Source: Amarobacter sp964507025
GTDB taxonomy: Bacteria > Chloroflexota > Dehalococcoidia > Tepidiformales > Tepidiformaceae
NCBI GenBank assembly: GCA_964507025.1
Contig: CAZDOK010000002.1
Location: 310,001-374,000 of the forward strand
Length of the DNA stretch: 64,000 bases
Reading direction: 5' to 3'
Shown here: piece by piece, positions 1 through 7,813 of the stretch
Layout: the number at the start of each line of letters is the position of its first letter
Numbering within the stretch: position 1 is the first letter of the stretch
The notes under the pieces: model-generated
What the model saw: only the letters and a program-made list of their open reading frames with translations
What the model was told of the DNA's origin: nothing
The model's database searches: none
Program-made: the position numbers and the translations under genes

Positions 1-2
1 CT

Positions 3-1142
3 GTCGCATCGGCATTCGTCGAGGTGTGGCTGGCGCGGGAAGGGCACCACGGACCGATCGGCATCAACCTCCTGGAAAAAGTCCAGCTCATGCACCTGCC
101 GGTGCTGCTCGGCGCCATGATGGCCGGAGTTGACTACGTGCTCGTGGGCGCCGGCATCCCCAACCAGGTCCCGGCTGTCCTCGAGGCCTTCGCCAGGAAC
201 GAGCCCGCGAGCTACCGGCTTGACCTTGCCGGCTCGACCGAAAAGCACACCATGACGCTCGACCCGCGCAGGTTCTTGCCCGGCGGGTCGCGCTTGACCC
301 GGCCCCGGTTCCTCGTCATCGCATCGCACCACGCCCTCGCCATGCGCATGGCGGCGACGGTGGAAGTGGACGGGTTCGTGATGGAAGGGCCACTGGCCGG
401 CGGCCACAACGCGCCCGCGCGGGGGAAGACACAGGCCGAGGATGGCCAGCCGATCTATGGCGAAAGGGACCGGCCCGATCTCGCCAGGGTCGCCGAACTC
501 GGCAAGCCCTTCTGGCTGGCCGGCGGGCGGGCAACGGCGGAGGCGCTCGAAGAGGCGCGAGGCCTCGGGGCTGCAGGCATCCAGGTAGGCTCCGCCTTCG
601 CTCTCTGCGACGAATCCGGCCTGCTCGAACAGGCGAGGAAGCGGATGCGCGACCAGCTCGACGCCCTCGCCCTGGAGGTCAAGACAAGTGCCACCGCCTC
701 ACCCTCAGGCTTCCCGTTCCAGGTAGTGCAGCTCGATGGCACCCTGGCCGATGAGGCGGTATTCGCCCGGCGCAAGCGAGTGTGCAGCCTCGGCCACCTC
801 GTCGAGGCCTATCGCAAGCCCGATGGCGGCATCGGCTTCCGCTGCCCCGCTGAGCCCGTGGAGGTCTTCGTCCGCAAGGGTGGCAGGCGCGAGGACACCG
901 ATGGCCGGGTCTGCCTTTGCAATGGGCTGGGGGCCGCGGCCGGGCAAGCACGGCCAACCGCCACCGGAGAGGAGCCGATCATCCTCACCCTCGGCAAGGA
1001 CCTCTCCTTCTTCGAGAAGATCGAACGGCGCGCCGATGGCGGCTACTCGGCCGAGAGCGTCCTGCGCGCGATCTTCCGCCACGGACGAGCAGGCGCCGCT
1101 GGCTCCGTGTGCGAACCGGAAGCTCAACCGCTCAAGGCGTAA
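3..1142 (+). CDS. Nitronate monooxygenase-family FMN enzyme, 5' end cut
   Basis: The protein resembles the 2-nitropropane dioxygenase / nitronate monooxygenase TIM barrels, which use FMN to oxidise nitronates. The reading frame is open to the window edge and codes VASAFVEVWLAREG before the first GTG at 24, so the true start lies upstream. Visible family features are GINLLEKVQ, the VLVGAGIPNQVP strand, GPLAGGHNAP, and the phosphate-binding stretch AGGRATAEALEEA followed by IQVGSAFALC. The 3' end overlaps the stop of the convergent GDPD gene by 11 bp. The substrate is not predictable; several members of this family have unknown physiological targets. Confidence 0.8.
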   Translation, partial: VASAFVEVWLAREGHHGPIGINLLEKVQLMHLPVLLGAMMAGVDYVLVGAGIPNQVPAVLEAFARNEPASYRLDLAGSTEKHTMTLDPRRFLPGGSRLTRPRFLVIASHHALAMRMAATVEVDGFVMEGPLAGGHNAPARGKTQAEDGQPIYGERDRPDLARVAELGKPFWLAGGRATAEALEEARGLGAAGIQVGSAFALCDESGLLEQARKRMRDQLDALALEVKTSATASPSGFPFQVVQLDGTLADEAVFARRKRVCSLGHLVEAYRKPDGGIGFRCPAEPVEVFVRKGGRREDTDGRVCLCNGLGAAAGQARPTATGEEPIILTLGKDLSFFEKIERRADGGYSAESVLRAIFRHGRAGAAGSVCEPEAQPLKA

Positions 1143-1806
1143 GCGCGCCAACCGCCCGGACAATCTCCAGCCTGTCGGTGATGAAGCCGTTCACGCCCCA
1201 CCCGTGAAGGCGGTGGAGCAGCCCCTCATCGTTGATCGGCCACGACATCACCACCGCGGCGTGCTCGCGCAGCCGCGCGACGACCGCGGGCGTGAGCAGC
1301 TCCTGGTGGATCGAGACCGCCGCATGGCCGGGGCGCGAGATGTGCGCCATCACCTGGTCGATACGTTCCTGCTTGCCGACCGAGTGCACCACGATCGCCT
1401 CAGGAACGGCGTGGAACGGTTCGAGCATCGACCAGCGCTGGGCGCACACCGCGTAGGGCCGCCCGGGAGCGATCCGGGCCATCTCGCGCTGCACCGCCGG
1501 GCCCAGGTGGTTGCTCCAGCCCTTCAGGTCGAGCATCAGCAGCGTTTCCGGTGCCGCCGCCGCCACCAGCTCGTGCAGCAGCGGGCGGCGGACGAACGGG
1601 CTCGCCAGGTACCAGCGGTCCCAGAAGATGGGGACTGGCCCGATGGTCTTCAGGTGCCGCACCTCGAGCCGCCCGAGCCGCCGCCACAGGTCGGCTTCGA
1701 CCACCTCCGCGCCGGCCGCCTCCGCCTCCTTAAGACGCGCCAGGTCGTTGCCGGCGCGGTGCGCGATCGCGATCGGGCGGAACGGATCGAGCAGCCTACC
1801 GGCCAT
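1132..1806 (-). CDS. Glycerophosphodiester phosphodiesterase-like protein (GDPD)
   Basis: A 224-residue GDPD-type TIM-barrel protein; the family hydrolyses glycerophosphodiesters to glycerol-3-phosphate and an alcohol. Seen: IAHRAGN (H16, R17), VVEADLW (E37, D39), RHLK (H51) and the C-terminal GVNGFITD, which match the GDPD catalytic and metal positions. The ATG at 1806 is chosen because it lies 11 bp inside the end of the upstream PAP2 gene, which suggests translational coupling. It is the last gene of the leftward DsbA-like / His-rich protein / PAP2 / GDPD run. The lipid-related neighbour fits a role in phospholipid turnover. No signal peptide is visible, so it is probably cytosolic. Confidence 0.8.
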   Translation of the reverse strand: MAGRLLDPFRPIAIAHRAGNDLARLKEAEAAGAEVVEADLWRRLGRLEVRHLKTIGPVPIFWDRWYLASPFVRRPLLHELVAAAAPETLLMLDLKGWSNHLGPAVQREMARIAPGRPYAVCAQRWSMLEPFHAVPEAIVVHSVGKQERIDQVMAHISRPGHAAVSIHQELLTPAVVARLREHAAVVMSWPINDEGLLHRLHGWGVNGFITDRLEIVRAVGALTP

Positions 1807-2611
1807 CGCGCACGCCTCCCGGCGCTCTTGGCATTGCCGAAAACCACACCCTGAGCGAGAGCGGCGAGAGCCGCCGCCCCCGCATCCACTCCGCCACGTA
1901 GAGCGCGATGACGCAGATGAGTCCACCCAGGATCGGGTCCACGATGTAATGATTCGCGGTGGTCACGGTGGAAATCCCCATCGCCAGCGGCGCCACGGCC
2001 CCCACCGCCCGCCAGGGCCAGGCCCGCGCGCAGCGGATGATGCCGATGCCGATGAGCATGTTCCACCCGAAGTGGAAGCTCGGCAGGGCCGCGTACTGGT
2101 TCACCAGGGCCGGCGGCTGCAGTACACGGTACGCCCTCGAGTGCTCCGTCACCGTGTCCACGATGTCCAGCCCGGGCACCAGTCTCGGCGGCGCCACCGG
2201 AAAGAAGAGGAAGAAGAACAATCCGACCGAGCCCGAGATGAGAAATGCATTGCGGATCACCCGGTACTCCGCCGGGTGGCGCGCCACCAGCCACACGGCC
2301 ACCACCGCAATGAACGGCCAGTGCCCGTAGATGTACACCCAGTTCATCAGCGTGGTCAGAAAGCTCGAATCCACGAACGGCCGCTGGATCTGCTCCTCGA
2401 CGAATATCCCCATGGCCTTCTCGAAGTCGATGACATGCCACGCATTGGCCACGGCATCGCGCCCGCTGCTTTCCACTAGCCCGCGAATGGCGAAATACGC
2501 GATCGCCGCCGCGAACATCACGCCGATCTCGCGCGCCACCACCACCACCACGTGCGGTGAAGGGCGGATCACTCCGAGGGGTCCGTCGTGGGGGGCCGAC
2601 GGCGACGGCAT
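1796..2611 (-). CDS. PAP2-superfamily membrane phosphatase (AUR1-like)
   Basis: A 271-residue multi-pass membrane protein of the PAP2 superfamily, closest in pattern to the inositol-phosphorylceramide synthase/AUR1-like branch. Catalytic signatures are LPSFH (176-180) and NHYIVD (220-225), with hydrophobic spans near 20-45, 95-112, 122-142, 183-195, 203-218 and 228-245. The ATG at 2611 starts the conserved part. Longer frames upstream run into the neighbouring gene and were discarded. The family removes or transfers phosphate on lipid head groups. Together with the downstream GDPD this suggests lipid remodelling, but the substrate is unknown. Confidence 0.8.
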   Translation of the reverse strand: MPSPSAPHDGPLGVIRPSPHVVVVVAREIGVMFAAAIAYFAIRGLVESSGRDAVANAWHVIDFEKAMGIFVEEQIQRPFVDSSFLTTLMNWVYIYGHWPFIAVVAVWLVARHPAEYRVIRNAFLISGSVGLFFFLFFPVAPPRLVPGLDIVDTVTEHSRAYRVLQPPALVNQYAALPSFHFGWNMLIGIGIIRCARAWPWRAVGAVAPLAMGISTVTTANHYIVDPILGGLICVIALYVAEWMRGRRLSPLSLRVWFSAMPRAPGGVRDGR

Positions 2612-2676
2612 GCTGGGGAGGCTATCACGTTCCACGCGGGAACACGCCACCAGTTCGAGTGAGGCGGGGCGCCCGC

Positions 2677-3381
2677 CTATGGCCCGCAGGAATTCTGGCG
2701 GCCCGAACACGTCTCCTTCGGCTCGTCCGCCGGAATGCGCTCCACGCACAGCTCCGATGGGATGCACGCCTGGTCGGTGACCTGGGGCCACTGGCCCGCC
2801 ATCACGTCTTCGATGCCTTCCGGACCATAGCTGAACAGCACCCGGTCGAGGTCGCCGATGTACACATTCGCCAACCCATCGACCGGCACCCCGTTGGCGA
2901 TGAACTTCCAGCTCTCCGTCGCCGAATTGCACAACTTGTCGCCCGAGGGGAGCTCCATGCAGGTGCGCTCGCTCGTCGTCCCGGGAAACGAAGGGTCGGT
3001 CAGCGTGAACCCCAGGCTGCGGAAGAACTCGTCCCACGTGGTCAATGTGCGATGCACGTGCACCACGCTGAAGCGCGGGGCGTGGATGTGGACGTTCTCG
3101 CTCAGCTCCTCGCCCTCGGTATCGGAAATGAAGCGCGGGTCGCTGAAGTCGAATTTCTCCCCGCGAACCACCACCGCGAAGTCGGCGTGCTCATGCGTGA
3201 ACGGGCGCGTGCCGCCGCTCACCCCGAGGGCCGGCTCGTCCCCACCCGCATCCGCCTCGTCACCGGCGTTCAGTACCAGCAGCGTCACCAGGGCGATGAC
3301 CGCCACCGAAAGCACGCCGACGATCGGCATCCACTGCTTCGGGCCGAGCCAGCCATCCCAGCGGGGCGAAACGTCAGACAA
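2677..3381 (-). CDS. Membrane-anchored His-rich extracytoplasmic protein
   Basis: A 234-residue protein of unknown function. A short cytosolic N-terminus is followed by one transmembrane segment (about 18-38) and an extracytoplasmic domain. Three HxH pairs stand out: HEH at 63-65 (in FTHEHADF), HIH at 98-100 and HVH at 108-110. The C-terminus carries several cysteines (CIPSELC, ETC, NSC). This suggests a metal-binding fold stabilised by disulfides, but that is inference. It starts 9 bp after the stop of the DsbA-like gene, in the same direction, so the two are almost certainly co-expressed and this protein may be a client or partner of the thioredoxin. Confidence 0.7.
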   Translation of the reverse strand: MSDVSPRWDGWLGPKQWMPIVGVLSVAVIALVTLLVLNAGDEADAGGDEPALGVSGGTRPFTHEHADFAVVVRGEKFDFSDPRFISDTEGEELSENVHIHAPRFSVVHVHRTLTTWDEFFRSLGFTLTDPSFPGTTSERTCMELPSGDKLCNSATESWKFIANGVPVDGLANVYIGDLDRVLFSYGPEGIEDVMAGQWPQVTDQACIPSELCVERIPADEPKETCSGRQNSCGP

Positions 3382-3390
3382 TCCGGCTCC

Positions 3391-4287
3391 TTACGGCGTC
3401 GGCGTGGCCGCCGGGGTCGCATCGACGGTGGCCGCGGGGCTGGCGCTGGCGTTTGCCGTCGCCGTCGCGATCGCGCCCTCGACGTTTTCAACCAGCTGGC
3501 GCCATGCGTCGATGTCGGTGGGGGTGCCGGCGCCGAGCGGCTGGCCGTTCACCAGGAAGCCGGGCGTGCCGGTGATGCCAAACTGCTGCGCCGTCCGCTG
3601 CTGCTCGGTAATCAGGTCCAGGTGCTCGTTCCCATCGAAGCAGGCATTGAACGAGGCCGTATCGAGCCCCAGCTCGCTCGCGAACTTCTTCAGGTTGTCA
3701 TCCGAGAACCGGCCAACGTTGGTCTTTTCGTCGCCCCACTGGTCGGCCTTCGCCTGCTCCAGGAAGAGGCGGTTGTGGTACTGCCAGAACTTGTCCTGGT
3801 CGGCGGCGCACTGGCTGGCCAGCGCCGCCCGGACCGATTCGGTCCCAAGGATGGGGTAGTGCTGGTAATCGAACTGCACGCGCCCCGTCTTCACGAACTG
3901 CTCGATGATCTCCCCTTCCTGCTCAGCCGTGAACTTCAGGCAGTACGGGCACTGGAAGTCCTCGAAGGCGGTGATCTTCACCGGTGCATCGTCGCGCCCG
4001 ATCTTCGCGCCACTCGCCAGGTCCGCCGGCAGGTTCGTGCTCGCATCTTCGAGCAGCGACACGAACTCCTCGCTCTCGTTCCCGCCACCCATCGCGATGA
4101 AGATGCCGAGCACCACCGCCAGCACCACCACCAGCGCACCCGCGATCAACAGGAACGGCTGCGACATCAGGTCCGAACCGCCCCCTCCCGATGAGCGCTG
4201 GGGGCCTCGCGCGGCCGGGCGCGTGCTGCGCGTGCTGCGGGCGGGACGTTGCTTCGACTGCTCTCGACGGGCCTGGCGGTTGGACAT
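3391..4287 (-). CDS. DsbA-family membrane-anchored thiol oxidoreductase
   Basis: A 298-residue DsbA/thioredoxin_4 type protein. It has a basic cytosolic N-terminus (1-40), one transmembrane helix (about 44-67) and an extracytoplasmic thioredoxin domain with active site CPYC (113-116) in FEDFQCPYC. A cis-proline loop is visible as TGTPGFLVNG, followed by a low-complexity Ala/Thr/Pro tail. The ATG at 4287 gives a positive-inside N-terminus; the frame continues upstream without family similarity. It should introduce or shuffle disulfides in exported proteins. A DsbB-like partner is encoded at 17772-18335. It is the first gene of a four-gene leftward operon. Confidence 0.9.
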   Translation of the reverse strand: MSNRQARREQSKQRPARSTRSTRPAARGPQRSSGGGGSDLMSQPFLLIAGALVVVLAVVLGIFIAMGGGNESEEFVSLLEDASTNLPADLASGAKIGRDDAPVKITAFEDFQCPYCLKFTAEQEGEIIEQFVKTGRVQFDYQHYPILGTESVRAALASQCAADQDKFWQYHNRLFLEQAKADQWGDEKTNVGRFSDDNLKKFASELGLDTASFNACFDGNEHLDLITEQQRTAQQFGITGTPGFLVNGQPLGAGTPTDIDAWRQLVENVEGAIATATANASASPAATVDATPAATPTP

Positions 4288-4411
4288 GGGTACGGTCGTT
4301 CCTGGGCGAAGTATTCCGGCCGCGCGCGGAGGCGGGCCATTACGGTTTTCGTGTCCGGCGAGGATACCACCCGCCTCCCTATGGGACACGGAAGGCGGCT
4401 TTACGCGCCCC

Positions 4412-4963
4412 TCACTCCGCCGTCCCGAACAGGTTGGCAATCCCGAACTCCCCGCACTCCGGCAGCTGCTCCGCGGCGGCCGCCAGCCGCGCCTGCACCT
4501 GCTCCGGCGGCACAGGCACGTCCTTCGAAAACCGCGAAAGCTCCTCGGGCGCCGGCGCCTGGCCCTCCTTCGCCCGCTTCCCCATCTCCTCGATCCGCTT
4601 CACGAGCGCGTCGTGGAACTTCGAAAGGTCCTTCGGGGCCTTTGCCTTATCCAGGTCCTTTGCGAACCGGTCGAGGATCGGGGCGGCCGTGCGCAGCAGT
4701 TTCTCCTGGTCGGCGAACAGGTTCGGGTCCTTCGCCGTCTCGGCCGAAATAGCCGCCACATAGGTGTTCACCGCCCGGCAGAGTCCGCCCGCGTAGGCGA
4801 TGTCGGCTGGTGTCGGCGTCCCCACCAGCACAGGCGTGCCGCTCGCGTCGATCGTCACCACCGGCGTCGGCCCACTGTCGCCCCCGCCGAACACGCAGGC
4901 GGTCGCCAGCAGCCCCGTGCCGAGGGCGAGCGCGAGCATCGCGGGGGCACGGCCGGTTCGCAT
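4412..4963 (-). CDS. Small secreted lipoprotein, function unknown
   Basis: A 183-residue predicted lipoprotein. The N-terminus is a signal peptide ending in the lipobox LLATAC (cysteine near residue 22), followed by a Pro/Thr-rich stretch. The rest is helical and charged (LDRFAKDLDKAKAPKDL, KRIEEMGKRAKEG), so probably a helical bundle. The ATG at 4963 was chosen because it places the lipobox correctly; the upstream part of the frame is a shadow of the flavoenzyme gene on the other strand. I do not recognise the family. It sits 124 bp upstream of the DsbA-like operon in the same direction. Confidence 0.75.
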   Translation of the reverse strand: MRTGRAPAMLALALGTGLLATACVFGGGDSGPTPVVTIDASGTPVLVGTPTPADIAYAGGLCRAVNTYVAAISAETAKDPNLFADQEKLLRTAAPILDRFAKDLDKAKAPKDLSKFHDALVKRIEEMGKRAKEGQAPAPEELSRFSKDVPVPPEQVQARLAAAAEQLPECGEFGIANLFGTAE

Positions 4964-5079
4964 AGCGGGAGTATCAGCTCTCGGGGCCGTTCCGTGATAG
5001 CAGCCACCCGGGAACCTCCGGTTGAAACGCCCGGCCGGGCCGCTACGATAGCGCGGCCGCACGAGGCACGGAGGACAGC

Positions 5080-6675
5080 ATGAGCACCCGACGCAGCTTC
5101 TGGGCCTGGGGCCTCGAATCCGATGAGCCCACCAACCAGCAGCGCCAGCAGGCCGCCGAACGCCTCTCCCGCCGCTACGGCGTGGCCATTGACGCCCCAC
5201 CCGTCCCGACGATTGACCGCGTGCAGCTCCGCGCCCCGCGCATGCAGCCACCGGCCGCCCTCGCCGCCTTCTGCACCACCGAAACCCACGACCGCGCCGC
5301 CCACAGCTACGGCAAGAGCTACCGCGATGTCGTCCGCGCCTTCCGCTGCGACTTCCCCAACCCGCCCGACTTCGTCGCCTACCCCCGCGACGAGGCGGAG
5401 GTGACCGCGATCCTCGAGTGGTGCAACGAAGCCAACGTGGTGGCCGTCCCCTACGGCGGCGGCTCCTCCGTGGTCGGCGGCGTCGAACCACCCGGCGGCG
5501 ACCGGCCCGTCGTGAGCATCGACCTGAAGGAGCTGGACCGCGTGCTCGAGATCGACGAGACCTCGCGGGCGGCCCGCATCCAGGCGGGCGTGCTCGGCCC
5601 ATCGCTCGAAGACCAGCTGCGGCCGCACGGCTTCACCCTCCGCCACTTCCCCCAGAGCTTCGAGTGGTCGACCCTCGGCGGCTGGATTGTCACGCGGTCG
5701 GGCGGGCACTACGCCACCAACCACACCCACATCGACGACTTCGTCGAGTCCGTGCGCATGGTGACACCGAACGGCGTGTGGGAGTCGCGCCGGCTGCCGG
5801 GGAGCGGCGCGGGGCCGAGCCCCGACCGGCTCGTGCTCGGCAGCGAGGGCATCCTCGGCATCGTGACGGAGGCCTGGATGCGGATCCAGGCGCGGCCGAA
5901 ATTCCGGGCCTCGGCGGGCATGATGTTCCCCACGTGGGAGGCTGGCTTCGATGCCGCCCGGCGCGTGGTCCAGGCCAAGCTCTGGCCCGCCAACTGCCGC
6001 CTGCTCGACCCCGGCGAGGCGGGCGCCGCCGCGGGCGTCGAAGGCAGTCACGCGCTCCTCATCATCGCCTTCGAATCGGCCGAGGTGCCGCAAGACCCCT
6101 TCATCCGCGAGGCCGTGAAGATCGCCCGCGAATCGGGAGGCGAGATCGACGCCTCCGGGATCAAGGTCTCGGATGGCAGCGACGAAGAGGTCGGCCGGCA
6201 AGGTGCGGTCGGCGCGTGGCGCAACTCGTTCATCCGCGCGCCCTACCAGCGCAACCTCACCGCCGGCATGGGCGCAGTGGGCGACACGTTCGAGACCTCG
6301 ATCACCTGGGACCGCTGGCCTGAGTTCGACCGCACGGTGCGGGCGGCGGTGACCGGCGCGCTCCAGCGGGCGTGCGGCGGCGGCACCCTGACCTGCCGGT
6401 TTACCCATGTGTATCCCGATGGCCCGGCGCCGTACTACTCGTTCCAGGGCATGGGGCGGCCCGGCGCCGAGCTGGAGATGTGGGCCGAACTCAAGCAGGC
6501 GGCGAGCGACGCGGTAATGGCTGGGGGAGGGACGATCACCCACCACCACGCCGTCGGCCGCGACCACATGCCCTGGTACCGCCAGCAACAACCGCCGCTG
6601 TTCGGCGCCGCCCTCCGCGCGGCCAAGGCGGCGGTAGACCCGAACGGCTTATTGAACCCGGGGATACTGGTGTAG
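5080..6675 (+). CDS. FAD-binding oxidoreductase resembling alkyl-DHAP synthase
   Basis: A 531-residue VAO/PCMH-type flavoprotein. The FAD domain is visible as PYGGGSSVVGG (124-134) and TLGGWIVTRSGGHYATNH. The C-terminal domain carries THHHAVGRDHMPWY (HHH at 488-490), which matches the His-rich active-site motif of alkyldihydroxyacetonephosphate synthase, and ends DPNGLLNPGIL. The true enzyme swaps an acyl for an alkyl chain on DHAP to make ether lipids. Bacterial homologues may instead oxidise hydroxy-acids, so the substrate is uncertain. It stands alone on the plus strand after a short divergent promoter region. The start is ATG with AGGACAG upstream. Confidence 0.8.
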   Translation: MSTRRSFWAWGLESDEPTNQQRQQAAERLSRRYGVAIDAPPVPTIDRVQLRAPRMQPPAALAAFCTTETHDRAAHSYGKSYRDVVRAFRCDFPNPPDFVAYPRDEAEVTAILEWCNEANVVAVPYGGGSSVVGGVEPPGGDRPVVSIDLKELDRVLEIDETSRAARIQAGVLGPSLEDQLRPHGFTLRHFPQSFEWSTLGGWIVTRSGGHYATNHTHIDDFVESVRMVTPNGVWESRRLPGSGAGPSPDRLVLGSEGILGIVTEAWMRIQARPKFRASAGMMFPTWEAGFDAARRVVQAKLWPANCRLLDPGEAGAAAGVEGSHALLIIAFESAEVPQDPFIREAVKIARESGGEIDASGIKVSDGSDEEVGRQGAVGAWRNSFIRAPYQRNLTAGMGAVGDTFETSITWDRWPEFDRTVRAAVTGALQRACGGGTLTCRFTHVYPDGPAPYYSFQGMGRPGAELEMWAELKQAASDAVMAGGGTITHHHAVGRDHMPWYRQQQPPLFGAALRAAKAAVDPNGLLNPGILV

Positions 6676-6694
6676 GGGGAGCGGGCATCTCGCC

Positions 6695-6870
6695 CAGCAT
6701 GGCGAGCCCCGACCGTGAGGGAGGGACGCCCCTCGACTCTCACCTTCGCCGGACACCCCCGGGGGAACCGGCCTCTGGCCCAGCATGGCGAGCCCCGACC
6801 GTGAGGGAGGGACGCGCCCTCGACTCTCACCTTCGCCCGACACCCCCCGGACCCCAGGTCTCGCCCAGCA
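6695..6870 (+). repeat. REP-like tandem repeat, left cluster
   Basis: Two near-identical units of about 86 bp (6695-6780, 6781-6865) are followed by a third copy that is cut after CAGCATGGCGA (from 6866), right at the 3' end of the transposase gene. Each unit begins CAGCATGGCGAGCCCCGACC and continues GTGAGGGAGGGACGC, then a shared ctcgactctcaccttcgcc tail. GCG...CGC and CCC...GGG segments can pair as an imperfect hairpin. Same orientation as the right cluster. Confidence 0.85.
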
Positions 6871-6880
6871 TGGCGACCAT

Positions 6881-7387
6881 CTACTCACCGGGGGCGATTC
6901 GCCCTCCCAGATCATCGCCCTGGTAGTCCAGCACGTACGACACGGCATCGATCACGTCCTGGTCGTCACGGAGGAAACGCGTGCTCCCATGACGGGCCCA
7001 GGTGCGAGTTCCGCTACTCACCAGGCCCGACTCGCGCAACTCTCGCGTCGCGTAGGCCTTGAACGTGTTCAAAACCTGTTCAATTGGGGCGTCGCTTGTG
7101 ACCACGGCGTGCACATGGTTGGTGCGGACATTGAGTGCATGGAGGCGCCAGGCCCGGTGTTCGCAAACCCCGGCGATGGCACGCGCAACGGCGCGGCGCT
7201 GCGGCTCATCCAGGCGAACTGACTCCTCGGGCATGCGTTTGCGTGCGTATGTCTGTCTCACCGGATTCGGAGAGAGCGCAGGGGTGCCAACAAGGTTGTG
7301 GCCACGGTCGACGCTCCCCCGCGGGTCGCCGTGGAGCCTAGTCCCGTACGTTGTGAACGTGAGGAAGTATCCGGACGGCCCTCCCAC
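6881..7387 (-). CDS. REP-associated tyrosine transposase (RAYT, IS200/Y1 family)
   Basis: A 168-residue Y1 HUH-type transposase of the RAYT kind, which acts on palindromic REP sequences rather than on its own terminal repeats. The HUH motif is visible as NHVHAVV (H91, H93). The downstream region has VLNTFKAYATRELRE and FLRDDQDV, and the tyrosine candidate is Y151 in SYVLDYQG. The start is GTG at 7387. It is flanked on both sides by copies of one repeat family (6695-6870 and 7412-7560, plus an inverted copy at 7652-7681), the expected RAYT/REP layout. The frame is complete, so it may be active. Confidence 0.88.
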   Translation of the reverse strand: MGGPSGYFLTFTTYGTRLHGDPRGSVDRGHNLVGTPALSPNPVRQTYARKRMPEESVRLDEPQRRAVARAIAGVCEHRAWRLHALNVRTNHVHAVVTSDAPIEQVLNTFKAYATRELRESGLVSSGTRTWARHGSTRFLRDDQDVIDAVSYVLDYQGDDLGGRIAPGE

Positions 7388-7411
7388 GCGAGGATGTTAC
7401 CGGAAGCGCCC

Positions 7412-7560
7412 GCATGGCGAGCCCCGACCGTGAGGGAGGGACGCGACGGCGACGCGCACCGTCGCAAGCAGGTCACGCAAGGTCCCCGCGGGAGTCATGG
7501 CGAGCCCCGACCGTGAGGAAGAAACCCGATGGCGACGCGCACCGTCGCAAGCAGCCCCAC
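7412..7560 (+). repeat. REP-like tandem repeat, right cluster, with second hairpin
   Basis: Two units about 84 bp apart begin CATGGCGAGCCCCGACCGTG at 7413 and 7496. The first keeps the GAGGGAGGGACGC tail; the second is degenerate (GAGGAAGAAACCC). Both carry a second module ending GCAAGCAG that contains the hairpin GCGACG-CGCAC-CGTCGC, which is absent from the left cluster. Confidence 0.8.
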
Positions 7561-7651
7561 GTGCGTGCGCCGTGGCGCGCAACATCGGCACCCCGAACCG
7601 GCCGTCACGCCGGGACCCGGCGGTTGGATTGCGATTGTGGGCGAAGAGTGC

Positions 7652-7681
7652 GTGTCCCTCCCTCACGGTCGGGGCTCGCTG
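7652..7681 (-). repeat. Inverted single copy of the REP-like repeat
   Basis: The plus strand reads GTCCCTCCCTCACGGTCGGG followed by GCTCGCT, the reverse complement of the core seen in the two clusters. It faces the direct copies, so the pair 7496 / 7652 could form a REPIN-like inverted arrangement. Nothing else recognisable lies between here and the acetyltransferase start at 7814. Confidence 0.75.
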
Positions 7682-7813
7682 GACCCGCACGATCCGCCAC
7701 CCTGCCACGCATCACGTGCCCCTGCCCGCAGCCCGCATCTACCGGCCCCCACTCGACGAGCTGGTTGGCGCGGTTCACAGAGCGCAGCGTGGCGGCCATT
7801 TAGGATGAAAGCC

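Noticed and set aside
7412..7560. CRISPR array
   Set aside because: Only two unequal copies with no constant-length spacers and no cas genes; it is a REP-type repeat.
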